This document shows, piece by piece, positions 40,239-49,105 of a DNA stretch of 64,000 bases. The stretch's first letter is position 1, and each line of letters begins with the position of its first letter. The notes beneath the pieces were generated by a model, which had not been told where the DNA came from, did no database searches, and saw only the letters and a program-made list of their open reading frames with translations. This DNA comes from Desulfobacterales bacterium (GTDB taxonomy: Bacteria; Desulfobacterota; Desulfobacteria; Desulfobacterales; JAFDDL01). The DNA lies in the NCBI GenBank assembly GCA_034003325.1, contig JAVEYW010000013.1, forward strand, positions 1 through 64,000. Direction: 5' to 3'. The translations under genes were made by a program, and so were the position numbers.

Positions 40239-41089
40239 TGGCTTTCTTTCACCGAAAATTATATCAGCAAAAACCGAAGCAGTGGGGGCCACGCTCTCAG
40301 GTTGAGGCTGCTGTTCGGGATTATTTCGAGAACCGGCTGGGGATGATAGGGCCGACTCTCATGCTGCCGGTTATAGAGGGTGGCGGCAATGTGCTATATA
40401 ATTATGGCTCAAACCTATTCAACCCTTTTACAATCTCCTCCCCAGGCGAACGAATGTCAGGAGGGTTGCAGTTTGTTTCGTCCTACGCTGACACTCAAAG
40501 TTTATTCGGTATCACTGGATACCCGTTCACTCTGTTTGCTACTATTGTACCTGATACGGGCTATGATACAGCTGGTAGCATTATCGGGTTTTATAGATAT
40601 AATAGTATATTACGAGAGTATAACATTGCTTTTTCGAGTCAGGCAAATTTAACCTATGCACTGAATGCCAAGGGCGGCGGCGTTACTACCGCCATTCAAG
40701 CTGCATATAATACAGTAGTTTTTGGCAAAACACAGTCCATCATCGGCACATTTCGTTCTGCTACTGACAGAGAGTTTTTCATTGATGGGGTTTCGGTTGG
40801 TGCGGATAACACTTCCGTTTCAGATCCGGTAACGACAACTTGTACTGAAACATCTATTGGCAGACGTGGTGGTTCAGCAGATGCCGCATATATGAGGGGC
40901 ATTGTTCAAGCCCTTGGCATCGTCCCAGCAGCATTCAATTCAGTACAGGCAGCATTACTATCAGCCGAACCCTACGCCGGCATTTATCCTCGGAGTTTTC
41001 CGAGGTATTTCCCTGTTTCGAGCAGCGAACCTGGGACAACCTCTGTTCCAGTTTTCATGAATCACTACAGACAAATGAGGACCACATAA
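40238..41089 (+). CDS. LamG/concanavalin-like fibre protein
   Basis: A 283-residue protein. Residues 75-235 have the beta-sandwich pattern of LamG/laminin-G or concanavalin-type glycan-binding domains (FTLFATIVPDTGYDTAGSII, SIIGTFRSATDREFFIDGVS, VSVGADNTSV). The N-terminus is basic. Such domains bind cell-surface sugars, so a receptor-binding role is likely. Confidence 0.6.
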   Translation: MAFFHRKLYQQKPKQWGPRSQVEAAVRDYFENRLGMIGPTLMLPVIEGGGNVLYNYGSNLFNPFTISSPGERMSGGLQFVSSYADTQSLFGITGYPFTLFATIVPDTGYDTAGSIIGFYRYNSILREYNIAFSSQANLTYALNAKGGGVTTAIQAAYNTVVFGKTQSIIGTFRSATDREFFIDGVSVGADNTSVSDPVTTTCTETSIGRRGGSADAAYMRGIVQALGIVPAAFNSVQAALLSAEPYAGIYPRSFPRYFPVSSSEPGTTSVPVFMNHYRQMRTT

Positions 41090-41090
41090 A

Positions 41091-42107
41091 ATGACACAGT
41101 GGTTAAAGCAATCAACGGCGGCAACTATCAAGCTTGGCCCCTTCCTGGACGACACGGACGGAAAGACAGCCGAAACCGAGCTGACAATTTCGCAGGCGGA
41201 TATTCGGCTTTCCAAAAACGGCGGCGATATGGCGCAATCAAACGATGCTACGGGAGCTACGCATGATGAATTGGGCTATTATAATGTGCCGTTGGATGCC
41301 ACGGACACCGGCACGCTGGGCCGGTTAAAAGTCATGGTCCATGAAAGCGGCGCGTTGCCTGTTTGGGATGAATTCATGGTGGTGCCTGCCAATGTTTATG
41401 ATGCCTTAATCGGTGGGTCTGATTATCTACAAACAGATATGGTTGAGTTATCAGGCGATTCCACGGCTGCCGATAACGCCGAATCCTTCTTCGACGGCAC
41501 CGGATACGCCGGAACCAATAACGTTATCCCGTCCGTGACGACTCTTGCCGGCCATACGCCGCAAACAGGCGATACGTTCGCGCGACTTGGCGCACCTGCC
41601 GGGGCAAGTGTGTCTGCTGATGTGGCGGCGGTTAAAACCGACACGGCGGCGATAAAGGCAAAAACCGATAATCTTCCAGCCGAGCCTGCCGCTGTTGGCT
41701 CCCAGATGGATCTGATCAACGCGCCCAATGCAACGGCAATTACAGCAATCCAAAATGGGTTGGCAACTCCCACCAATATCACAGCCGGAACGATCACGAC
41801 CGTTACGAATTTGACCAATGCGCCAACCAGTGGTGATCTGACCGCTACGATGAAAGCAAGCGTCAATGCTGAGGTCGTTGACGCCATAAGCGTTGACACA
41901 ATAGCGGAACTGGCGCAAGGCATCCCCTCTGCAACGCCGACATTGGCACAAGCCGTTATGTTGCCTTACATGAAGCTGAGAAACAAAACGACAACGACCG
42001 ATGCTGAGTTGAGTATCTACAATGATGCCGGGACCAAGATCGCAAAAGCGGCACTATCGGATGACGGCACAACATTCACCAAGGCTGAATTAGATAGCGG
42101 GGCATAA
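41091..42107 (+). CDS. Tail fibre-type protein 2
   Basis: A 338-residue Ala/Thr/Asp-rich protein. It begins MTQWLKQSTAATIKLGPFLD, a start shared with many phage fibre proteins with TDGKTAETELTI. The middle holds a repetitive helical region (AVKTDTAAIKAKTDNLPAEP). The C-terminus (LRNKTTTTDAELSIYNDAGT) is a short beta region also common in such proteins. It starts one base after the previous stop. Confidence 0.6.
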   Translation: MTQWLKQSTAATIKLGPFLDDTDGKTAETELTISQADIRLSKNGGDMAQSNDATGATHDELGYYNVPLDATDTGTLGRLKVMVHESGALPVWDEFMVVPANVYDALIGGSDYLQTDMVELSGDSTAADNAESFFDGTGYAGTNNVIPSVTTLAGHTPQTGDTFARLGAPAGASVSADVAAVKTDTAAIKAKTDNLPAEPAAVGSQMDLINAPNATAITAIQNGLATPTNITAGTITTVTNLTNAPTSGDLTATMKASVNAEVVDAISVDTIAELAQGIPSATPTLAQAVMLPYMKLRNKTTTTDAELSIYNDAGTKIAKAALSDDGTTFTKAELDSGA

Positions 42108-42108
42108 A

Positions 42109-42615
42109 ATGAGCACTGACACTGTAGGCAAAAAAACAACATCAGGATCTGCGGGCACTATGGCTATGCATTACATATATGCCTGGCAATTTACAGCACC
42201 TCAAAATGGGATAATTACTAAAGTGTCAGTATTTAATAGTGGGGACTTGTACGGGTCAAATTTTGTTGTAGGCATCTATAGTGATACCGGGAGTAATTAT
42301 CCTGGCTCAAAAATAGGGCAAGCGACGGAAGTTGCTGTAAGTGGATCAGGTTCTTGGTTTGATAGCAATGCTTTGTCTGTAGAAATAACAGCGGGGTCGA
42401 AATATTGGATAGTATCAAACCAGAATGCAAATATTAACAACAATTATGATTCTTCTGGGGTAACCAAATATGCCTCGTTGAGTTATAATTCAACGTTGCC
42501 TGCTACTTTCCCGGCAATATCGAATGAGTATGCTCGCACGTATTCGCTCTACGCTACTTATACCCTTACGGGCTCCATTGGCTCAAAAACACTGCAAGCG
42601 AGGGAGAACTATTAA
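42109..42615 (+). CDS. Beta-rich fibre-associated protein
   Basis: A 168-residue protein of Ser/Gly/Asn/Tyr-rich beta strands (NGIITKVSVFNSGDLYGSNF, AVSGSGSWFDSNALSVEITA). It resembles carbohydrate-binding or fibre-tip modules. No named family. The stop overlaps the next start (TAATG). Confidence 0.5.
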   Translation: MSTDTVGKKTTSGSAGTMAMHYIYAWQFTAPQNGIITKVSVFNSGDLYGSNFVVGIYSDTGSNYPGSKIGQATEVAVSGSGSWFDSNALSVEITAGSKYWIVSNQNANINNNYDSSGVTKYASLSYNSTLPATFPAISNEYARTYSLYATYTLTGSIGSKTLQARENY

Positions 42616-43355
42616 TGCAAGGACCTTTCCTTAGAAAGTATGGAGTGCAAACAACCATTGATTTTACTTTATATAGCATTACTGGTCTTGAGTTAAAAAC
42701 TAATGCAGTATTTGCCTCTGGGGATACCTACATCATGCGAGATGAAGGGCCTGAAGTGACCACCACATATGGTTTTGTAGATGAGGGGAATGGTTATTCA
42801 ATCGCGCTTTCGGCAACAGAAATGCAAGCCGCCAGAATTGTGGTATATGTGGTGGACCAGGGAACGAAAGCGTGGATTGACACGGCTATAATGGTAGAAA
42901 CTTACGGCAATACTTCAGCCCAACACGCAATGGACTTTGATGATGCCGTCAGGGGCGGCATGACGGCGCTACCCAATGCGGCAGCAGATGCCGCCGGGGG
43001 GTTGCCTATTTCTGATGCCGGTGGGCTGGATCTGGACACCTTCCTGGCCCGATTAACAGGAAATGTGGCGACAGCATCCGAACTCGATAAGGTACCTAAC
43101 TCTGACAACACTGTTTCATGGAATGCGACGGCATTGGCGGCTCTTGCTGATGCAGTCTCGGATGAAGTCCAGGAAGGCACAATTACAATCCGACAAATGA
43201 ATAGACTGATTCTCGCGGTCCTCACTGGCAAAACGACGGGCGGTGGTACCGACACGCTTGGGTTCAGAGATATTGCAGACACTAAAACGAGGCTAAGCGT
43301 AACCGTTGATTCTAACAATAATCGCACTGCCATCGGTGTACGAGACGGTTCATGA
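42615..43355 (+). CDS. Tail fibre-type protein 3
   Basis: A 246-residue protein related in layout to the one at 41091-42107: a beta N-terminus (QTTIDFTLYSITGLELKTN, YSIALSATEMQAARIVVYVV), an Ala-rich helical centre (NAAADAAGGLPISDAGGLDL) and a C-terminal beta strand (KTRLSVTVDSNNNRTAI). ATG overlaps the upstream stop. Probably part of the same fibre complex. Confidence 0.55.
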   Translation: MQGPFLRKYGVQTTIDFTLYSITGLELKTNAVFASGDTYIMRDEGPEVTTTYGFVDEGNGYSIALSATEMQAARIVVYVVDQGTKAWIDTAIMVETYGNTSAQHAMDFDDAVRGGMTALPNAAADAAGGLPISDAGGLDLDTFLARLTGNVATASELDKVPNSDNTVSWNATALAALADAVSDEVQEGTITIRQMNRLILAVLTGKTTGGGTDTLGFRDIADTKTRLSVTVDSNNNRTAIGVRDGS

Positions 43356-44161
43356 CATCCACATACAGCTTTTTCCAAGACGAGTTTTTCCAGGAAGGAT
43401 TTTTCGCGTCATTCTTCCCTGGTGAAACTGTCGCTACGGACATTGTGGCATCTAATAAGCGTCGTGTGGCAATGGGGATTTATACCATCCCCGATGGCGT
43501 AGCATCAAAATTTGACAGAAGAGCGGCGGCAGGAATTTATGGTTTAACGATAGCAGATGCACTGACAGCATCAAACATCACAGTCGATCAACCGGTGGTT
43601 GGTTCTTCGGATATAGGCCAAATTCATGCCATCGTTTCTGACGGCATTGCGGCTGGGTCCGTTGCTATAGGTCTCCCGACTTTCACTCAGGCCCATGTTT
43701 TATTCTCGGATGCCGTTATCTCCGGGGCAGTCACAATCGGGCTCCCGACTCTCGCCCATGGGCTCCACGATTTAATTGCAACCGGGATAACGCCGGGGGC
43801 GCCTGAAATCGTAAATCCAACTATTTGGCAGGCCCATGCCCTACTTTCTGCCGGGATCATCTCCGGGGCGGTTGCAATCGGGCTCCCGACTCTCGCCCAG
43901 GCCCCCAACGAACTTACGTCAACCGACATTACAACGGGCCAACCGGCCATTAACACACCGGCACTGGTGCAAGCGCCTAATATTCTTACTGCGTCTGATA
44001 TCATTTCCGGCGCTGGTTTCGTTGGGCAGCCGACATTGACTTATTCGCCCGGTCCTATTTATTTCAGCACGATCTACGCAAAGCAGAAAGATTTCAGCAC
44101 GATCTACGCAAAGCAGAAAGATTTCAGCACGATCTACGCAAAGCAGAAAGATTTTTATTAA
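43352..44161 (+). CDS. Repetitive fibre protein with 30 bp DNA repeats
   Basis: A 269-residue protein. Residues about 70-235 consist of about seven units of 21-24 residues on the theme L-x3-I-x-S-G-x-V-x-IGLPTLAQA (SGAVTIGLPTLAHG, SGAVAIGLPTLAQAP). The last 30 residues are three perfect copies of FSTIYAKQKD. The N-terminus FFQDEFFQEGFFASFFPGE is aromatic. Such repeats form elongated beta or helical fibres whose length can change. Confidence 0.6.
   Translation: MTSTYSFFQDEFFQEGFFASFFPGETVATDIVASNKRRVAMGIYTIPDGVASKFDRRAAAGIYGLTIADALTASNITVDQPVVGSSDIGQIHAIVSDGIAAGSVAIGLPTFTQAHVLFSDAVISGAVTIGLPTLAHGLHDLIATGITPGAPEIVNPTIWQAHALLSAGIISGAVAIGLPTLAQAPNELTSTDITTGQPAINTPALVQAPNILTASDIISGAGFVGQPTLTYSPGPIYFSTIYAKQKDFSTIYAKQKDFSTIYAKQKDFY
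44061..44150 (+). repeat. Three perfect 30 bp tandem repeats
   Basis: The 30 bp unit at 44061-44090 recurs exactly at 44091-44120 and 44121-44150, encoding FSTIYAKQKD each time. Perfect identity indicates recent expansion. It is in frame, so copy number changes do not break the gene. Confidence 0.95.
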
Positions 44162-44183
44162 TTGCTAACCAGGAGGGGCACCA

Positions 44184-44555
44184 ATGGCTGATATGCTACA
44201 CGACGACATACTCGATGCCGCATTAGCGGTACTGGACAACACGGAAAAGCTGGTAATTCTCAGCGCTGACCCCGGTTTGACCTGGGCCAATATCGCAACG
44301 TACAAGCTCGGGGAGAAAGCAACCCCAACGATTGGGGCAGTTGAGGACAGAACGGGCGGTGGCCGGAAACGCACGGTATCCGCCATTACCGATGGATCTG
44401 TTACCGCGACCGGCACGGCCACGCATTTCGCGCTCACCGATGACAGCGCGACTAAAATTCTGGCAACTGGGGATCTGTCGGCCAGTCAGGGCGTAACCAG
44501 CGGAAACACGTTCACCCTCACGGCGTTTGATATTGGTATCCCTGACCCGGCATAA
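44184..44555 (+). CDS. Phage structural-type protein near att
   Basis: A 123-residue protein with a helical N-terminus (HDDILDAALAVLDNTEKLVI) and a beta-rich Thr-rich C-terminus (ATGTATHFALTDDSATKI). AGGAGGGGC lies upstream. Resembles small fibre-accessory proteins; no named family. Confidence 0.5.
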   Translation: MADMLHDDILDAALAVLDNTEKLVILSADPGLTWANIATYKLGEKATPTIGAVEDRTGGGRKRTVSAITDGSVTATGTATHFALTDDSATKILATGDLSASQGVTSGNTFTLTAFDIGIPDPA

Positions 44556-44573
44556 CCTCGGAGGGCTAATAGT

Positions 44574-44942
44574 ATGGATTTTAAAAACAGAGCAATTGAA
44601 ATTAGAGCCTCCACTGACAATTGGGGGCCATATCCATTCGATTTTAACGATGCGCTCCCTTCAGAGGACGATATATCCGCTGTGACGGTCAGCGCGTTTA
44701 CCGGTAAAGTGCTCCCGGAGGACGCGACCTTGGACGAATCCGGGGATACGGTGTTTTTAGGACAAACGGCTATCGGTCTGATCGATACGGATTTCACGCC
44801 GACCATCAATAGCAACGTGGTCAGCATTAAATTAAAATATCCGACGGGCGATCATAAAGGCGCTGCTACAATCGTGTTTGTTGTGACACTCGTGTCTGGC
44901 GGGGTGTACCCGTTTTTTTTCCATGGGGCGAAGGTGCGGTAA
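44574..44942 (+). CDS. Last phage gene, beta-rich protein
   Basis: A 122-residue protein with strand-rich sequence (AVTVSAFTGKVLPEDATLDE, AATIVFVVTLVSGGVYPFFF). It has an Ig-like or tail-accessory appearance. It is the last gene before tRNA-Sec and probably ends the phage. Confidence 0.5.
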   Translation: MDFKNRAIEIRASTDNWGPYPFDFNDALPSEDDISAVTVSAFTGKVLPEDATLDESGDTVFLGQTAIGLIDTDFTPTINSNVVSIKLKYPTGDHKGAATIVFVVTLVSGGVYPFFFHGAKVR

Positions 44943-44948
44943 AAAACA

Positions 44949-44993
44949 GGGTGGTAACGAGGCCAATTCCGTCACCATCCCGTCACCCTTTTT
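44949..44993 (+). terminator. Imperfect terminator at the phage end
   Basis: GGGTG near 44949 can pair with CACCC before a run of five T (44989-44993), with internal ACG/CGT pairing and bulges. It would end the fibre operon. A further GACGTT (44995-45000) / AACGTC (45012-45017) inverted repeat follows near the likely attachment site. Confidence 0.4.
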
Positions 44994-45036
44994 AGACGTT
45001 TTAATTTTGACAACGTCCTGATTTTATTTTAAGTGT

Positions 45037-45134
45037 TGGCGGAAGCGCATGGGAATCGAACCCACCCGGGACGGTTCTAGCGCCCCACAACGGTTTTGAA
45101 GACCGTGAGCCACACCAGATAGCTGCGCGCTTCC
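45037..45134 (-). tRNA. selC: tRNA-Sec (UCA anticodon)
   Basis: On the minus strand the gene is 98 nt, with an 8 bp acceptor stem GGAAGCGC / GCGCTTCC, a long variable arm and the anticodon arm CGGTCTTCAAAACCG, where TCA reads UGA. The 3' end G-CCA is encoded. The 8 bp acceptor and long variable arm identify selenocysteine tRNA. Its 3' end points at the phage, as expected if the phage integrated there. Confidence 0.95.
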
Positions 45135-45156
45135 TCACGATTGCGAATTGGTATTA

Positions 45157-45186
45157 TATATAATATTAAAAATAAGGTCGAGTCAA
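45157..45186 (-). promoter_or_regulatory. Candidate promoter of tRNA-Sec
   Basis: Minus strand TTGACT (45186-45181), 18 bp, then TATATA (45162-45157), about 20 bp before the tRNA 5' end. A 12 bp direct repeat AATTATGCAATC overlaps this region around 45185-45208. Confidence 0.35.
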
Positions 45187-45251
45187 TTATGCAATCAATT
45201 ATGCAATCTGATGCGATTAGTCGTTAAATACGAAAAGAAGGGATCTGACTT

Positions 45252-46397
45252 ATGATTGACAAAGAACGGTTGATGTCGCTTTTTACTTGGCTGGTGAAAA
45301 TCGACAGTGTTTCAAAAGAAGAAGGGCAAATTGCCGCGGTGCTTCAAGAAAAATTGGCCGGAATGGGCGCGGATATCATGGTGGACAAAGCTGGAGAAGC
45401 GATCGGGGGGCAGTCAGGCAATATCATTGCCAAGTTTAAGGGGAATGTGGATGCACCTGTGCTGATGCTGAATGCGCACATGGATACGGTGGAGCCGGGG
45501 AGAGGGGTGAAGCCGGTATTTAAGGACGGGGTTTTTACCAGTGACGGCACCACGATTCTCGGTGCCGACGATAAAAGCGCCATAGCGATTTTGCTGGAAA
45601 CCTTGTTGACGATTCAGGAGAAAAACCTGAAGCATGGTCCGTTGGAATTGGTGCTGACCGTCTGTGAGGAGGTTGGGTTGCTGGGGGCCAAGCATCTTGA
45701 TTTCAGCCTGATTTCATCCAAATACGGGTTTGCGCTCGATGCTTCGGACCCCCGCGGGATTATCACAAGGGCACCGGCTGCGAATCGATTTGTGATGAAA
45801 GTATACGGGAAGGACGCTCACGCGGGAGCCGCTCCCGAACGAGGGATCAATGCCATTTTACTCGCCGGCAAAGCCATCGCCGGGGTGACCCTTGGCCGTA
45901 TCGATGAGGAGACGACCTGCAATATCGGCGTGATCGAAGGCGGCAAGGCGACCAACATCGTGCCGGATCTGGTTACCCTTCATGGAGAGGTCAGATCCCA
46001 TAACGAAACGAAGTTGATTGCTACCACGCAAACGATTCTTGATGCCTTTGAAAAAGTGGTTGCGGACTATCGGGGTGCCACCGGTTCCGGAACATTGCCC
46101 GCATTTGAAGCCCTGGTGGAAGATGATTTTCCGCTGACCCATATTACCGAGGATCACCCGGTGGTGGTGCTGGCGCAACGGGCGGCCGCAAACCTTGGTC
46201 GCACCATGACCTGCCGGACCACCGGTGGTGGCGCGGATGCCAACATCTTTTTCAGCAAAGGCATCGTGACCGGCGTGATCGGCACCGGCATGCAGGATAT
46301 GCATACGGTGAGAGAATCGGTGCCATTGGATGCCATGGTTGAGACCGCGGAACTGATGATTGAGATTATCCGGTTGCACGCGGAGTTAACCAATTGA
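45252..46397 (+). CDS. M20-family metallopeptidase (PepT-like)
   Basis: A 381-residue cytosolic zinc peptidase. The metal ligands are seen in LMLNAHMDTVEP (H and D), ILGADDKSAIAI and VCEEVGLLGAKHL (catalytic EE), with FALDASDP and the dimerisation-domain loop DAHAGAAPERGINA. Relatives are tripeptidase T-like or aminoacyl-hydrolases of the M20 group. AAGAAGGGATC lies upstream. It is the first host gene right of tRNA-Sec. Substrate not predictable; tripeptidase T itself is possible. Confidence 0.8.
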   Translation: MIDKERLMSLFTWLVKIDSVSKEEGQIAAVLQEKLAGMGADIMVDKAGEAIGGQSGNIIAKFKGNVDAPVLMLNAHMDTVEPGRGVKPVFKDGVFTSDGTTILGADDKSAIAILLETLLTIQEKNLKHGPLELVLTVCEEVGLLGAKHLDFSLISSKYGFALDASDPRGIITRAPAANRFVMKVYGKDAHAGAAPERGINAILLAGKAIAGVTLGRIDEETTCNIGVIEGGKATNIVPDLVTLHGEVRSHNETKLIATTQTILDAFEKVVADYRGATGSGTLPAFEALVEDDFPLTHITEDHPVVVLAQRAAANLGRTMTCRTTGGGADANIFFSKGIVTGVIGTGMQDMHTVRESVPLDAMVETAELMIEIIRLHAELTN

Positions 46398-46466
46398 GAT
46401 AGGTGTGTTTTTTAGCTGTTAGCTAAAAGCTAATAGCCATCCCTCTGTGACAACGAAAGGTGTCTT

Positions 46467-47636
46467 GTGTCGAAAATAGCCTATTTTGATTGTTTTTCGG
46501 GAATCAGCGGTGACATGGTGCTGGGGGCATTCGTGGATATGGGCGTGCCGGTATCGCACCTGGTTGAAAGCCTTAGCCGCCTGCCCTTGGCGGGCTTTGG
46601 TATCGCCGAATCGAGAGTGACCAGGCACGGCATCGGCGCCGCGGACATTCAGGTGTCATGCGATGAGCCGGCCCCATCCAGGAATTATTCGGCGATTTCA
46701 AAGCTGATTCTCTCAAGCCCGCTTTCAGAGCGCGTAAAGCGGATCAGCCTGGCGGTATTCGAGAAAATAGCCGATGCCGAAGCGGCCATTCACGGGTGCG
46801 ACAAAGCAACGGTGCATTTTCATGAGGTGGGTGGAATTGACGCCGTCGTTGATATTGTCGGCGCTGCGCTTTGTGTGGAATACCTGAATTTGCATCGTAT
46901 CATCGGCTCGAAAGTGCCGTTGGGACGAGGCTTTGTCAGTTCCCGACACGGCACGCTGCCGCTTCCGGCGCCGGCCACGGTGGCGATATTGAAAAATATT
47001 CCCGTCTACGGAATCCCTGTGGATTGCGAGCTGGTCACGCCGACCGGGGCCGCGATTCTGGCGACCCTTTGTGAGGGGTTTCAGGAATTTCCCGATATGA
47101 CGGTGGAGAAAATCGGTTATGGCGCGGGCAAAAAAGAGATTACATCGCAGCCCAATCTGCTGCGAATTGTGGTGGGGCGGGAAACCCGCCGTGGCCCGCT
47201 CTTGCGGGAGGATCATGTTCTGGTGGTGGAGGCTGCCATCGACGATATGAATCCCGAAATATACGGCTATTTGATGGAAAGACTGCTTGGCGACGGTGCA
47301 TTGGATGTCTATTGGACACCGATTCAGATGAAAAAAAACCGTCCTGGTACGCTGGTGACGGTTTTATGCACTCAGGATTTGAAACAAACCGTCATTGATC
47401 GAATCTTGTCCGAAACAACGACCTTGGGGGTCAGGTCTTATCCGGTGGAACGTCATGTCCTGGCCCGCGAGGTCGTAACGTTGAATACCGCCTTTGGCCC
47501 GGTTGACTATAAGCGGGTTTCCGGACCGGACGGAACCCTGCGGTTGGTGCCTGAATTTGAAGCATGCAAAAGAATCGCCGTTGAAAAGAACAGGCCGTTA
47601 AAAGAAATTTATCGGCTTGTCTCCCCGCCGGTTTGA
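46467..47636 (+). CDS. larC: LarC, nickel-pincer cofactor synthesis
   Basis: A 389-residue protein from GTG 46467. It begins YFDCFSGISGDMVLGAFVD, the LarC signature, and has HFHEVGGIDAVVDIVGAALC and LVTPTGAAIL. LarC inserts nickel into the pyridinium dithiocarboxylate cofactor of lactate racemase and related enzymes. Here it is one continuous frame, unlike lactobacilli where a frameshift joins LarC1 and LarC2. No LarA, LarB or LarE lies in the window. Confidence 0.9.
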   Translation: MSKIAYFDCFSGISGDMVLGAFVDMGVPVSHLVESLSRLPLAGFGIAESRVTRHGIGAADIQVSCDEPAPSRNYSAISKLILSSPLSERVKRISLAVFEKIADAEAAIHGCDKATVHFHEVGGIDAVVDIVGAALCVEYLNLHRIIGSKVPLGRGFVSSRHGTLPLPAPATVAILKNIPVYGIPVDCELVTPTGAAILATLCEGFQEFPDMTVEKIGYGAGKKEITSQPNLLRIVVGRETRRGPLLREDHVLVVEAAIDDMNPEIYGYLMERLLGDGALDVYWTPIQMKKNRPGTLVTVLCTQDLKQTVIDRILSETTTLGVRSYPVERHVLAREVVTLNTAFGPVDYKRVSGPDGTLRLVPEFEACKRIAVEKNRPLKEIYRLVSPPV

Positions 47637-47670
47637 CACGCTGTCGATTCGTCATGAAAGGGGCATTCGC

Positions 47671-47789
47671 CTAACCCGGCAAAGCTGGATGCTGGAATGC
47701 TGGAATGCTGGGATGCTGGGATGCATAAAAGCCATCTTTCACCTTCGGCGAATATACACGCAAAAGCGCGCATGTTTCTGGTAAAGGGT
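47671..47789. repeat. Dispersed repeat, copy 1
   Basis: About 115 bp with 85-90% identity to 54526-54639. It begins with CTGGRATG units in tandem (five here, four in the other copy), then a stem-like part (CATCTTTCACCTTCGGCG) and ends GTTTCTGGTAAAGGGT. It lies between larC and pgpA. Confidence 0.9.
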
Positions 47790-47836
47790 TTAAAAAGGGG
47801 CCTTGACAAAGATCGTGCCGGAATATAGACAGAGGC

Positions 47837-48304
47837 ATGAATTTAAAAGCAAAAACGGCTCTTTTGATTGCAACCGGCTTCCGTGTCGGCCATATGCCCT
47901 TTGCGCCCGGAACCATCGGCTCGCTTGAGGGGCTTGTTCTCTGTTATCTGTTGGCGAGAATGTCAGTTGCGAGTGCGGTTGTTATTATCATAGGGGTTAT
48001 TCTTTTTGCCATTTGGGTTTCCCATGAAGCCGAGAAGGCGCTGGGTGCAAAAGATCCGGGATGTGTTGTCATTGACGAGGTGGCCGGCATGATGGTAACC
48101 ATGATGGGCCTGCCGTTTACCCCCCTTACGGCTGCGGCCGGCTTTTCTCTTTTCAGGGTGCTGGATATTGTGAAGCCGCCGCCTATTCGACAGATTCAAG
48201 ATAGCGTGCCGGGAGGCGCCGGAATCGTGTTGGATGATGTGGCCGCCGGTGTGATGGCAAACCTTTTATTGAGACTCCTGCTGAGCATCACGGAAATGGC
48301 CTGA
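47837..48304 (+). CDS. pgpA: Phosphatidylglycerophosphatase A
   Basis: A 155-residue multi-span membrane enzyme. RVGHMPFAPGTIGSLEGLVL near the start and DPGCVVIDEVAGMMVTMMGL are the PgpA hallmarks with the acidic metal ligands. It dephosphorylates phosphatidylglycerol phosphate in phospholipid synthesis. About four hydrophobic helices are visible. The 200 bp before it holds the dispersed repeat and no other gene. Confidence 0.85.
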   Translation: MNLKAKTALLIATGFRVGHMPFAPGTIGSLEGLVLCYLLARMSVASAVVIIIGVILFAIWVSHEAEKALGAKDPGCVVIDEVAGMMVTMMGLPFTPLTAAAGFSLFRVLDIVKPPPIRQIQDSVPGGAGIVLDDVAAGVMANLLLRLLLSITEMA

Positions 48305-48409
48305 CGCCCTGGAATAGGAGCCGAACACTTGTATGGAGTGCCCATTCCGAATTATTCCGCTTGGGAATGGGCGATAACCGATACCGGGAGAAAGGGCCAA
48401 TAAACAGAA

Positions 48410-49090
48410 GTGAATGCAATAAAAAAGATTCATAAGGATCATTCGTCGACGCCGATTCATTCAAAGGATGCGACGCCGTCAACATTAAAAAAAATAGTAT
48501 CACGCGAGAATCTGGAAGCCATTGTCATTGCCGTCATTCTGGCGCTTTTTATTCGATCGTTCGTGGTGCAGGCCTTTAAGATTCCCTCCGGATCGATGCT
48601 GGAAACCATTCAGCTCGGAGACCATATTCTGGTCAACAAATTTATCTACGGCATTAAGATTCCTTTTATCAATAAAACGCTTATTTCCATAAAGGATCCG
48701 CAGATTGACGATATTGCCGTTTTTGTGCCGCCGCATGAACCGGACAAGGACTATATCAAACGGGTGGTCGGCGTTGCCGGCGATGTGATCGAAATTAAAA
48801 ATAAACAGCTTTTCCGGAACCAACAATTGATCACCGCCGAATACGAAATTCATTCGGATCCCCATATCTATCCTCAAAGCTTCGGCCCGCGGGATAATTT
48901 CGGACCGATTACGGTGCCAGAAGGGCATCTGTTCATGATGGGGGATAATCGGGATTCAAGCCTGGACAGCCGATACTGGGGGGTTGTCGGGTTGGACAAG
49001 GTCAAGGGAAAGGCGTTTATCATTTACTGGTCTTGGGATACTCAGAATTTCGGTGTGCGGTGGGGCAGGATCGGGACGTTGTTGAAATGA
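48410..49090 (+). CDS. lepB: Signal peptidase I
   Basis: A 226-residue enzyme from GTG 48410. It has one N-terminal membrane helix (ENLEAIVIAVILALFIRSFV), the catalytic Ser in FKIPSGSML, the catalytic Lys in DYIKRVVGVAGD and the box MGDNRDSSLDSRYWG. It cleaves signal peptides of exported proteins. The short N-terminus has one membrane span rather than two. It is directly followed by the PilR-like regulator gene. Confidence 0.92.
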   Translation: MNAIKKIHKDHSSTPIHSKDATPSTLKKIVSRENLEAIVIAVILALFIRSFVVQAFKIPSGSMLETIQLGDHILVNKFIYGIKIPFINKTLISIKDPQIDDIAVFVPPHEPDKDYIKRVVGVAGDVIEIKNKQLFRNQQLITAEYEIHSDPHIYPQSFGPRDNFGPITVPEGHLFMMGDNRDSSLDSRYWGVVGLDKVKGKAFIIYWSWDTQNFGVRWGRIGTLLK

Positions 49091-49105
49091 AGGATACGCG
49101 GAGCG

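Noticed and set aside
41423..41951. Two long minus-strand frames opposite a fibre gene
   Set aside because: They mirror the Ala/Thr repeats of the fibre gene at 41091-42107 and have no upstream signals.
44061..44150. 30 bp repeats considered as a CRISPR array
   Set aside because: Copies are directly adjacent with no spacers and encode a protein repeat.
39438..44942. Fibre module considered as a diversity-generating retroelement
   Set aside because: No reverse transcriptase gene and no template/variable repeat pair is visible in the window.
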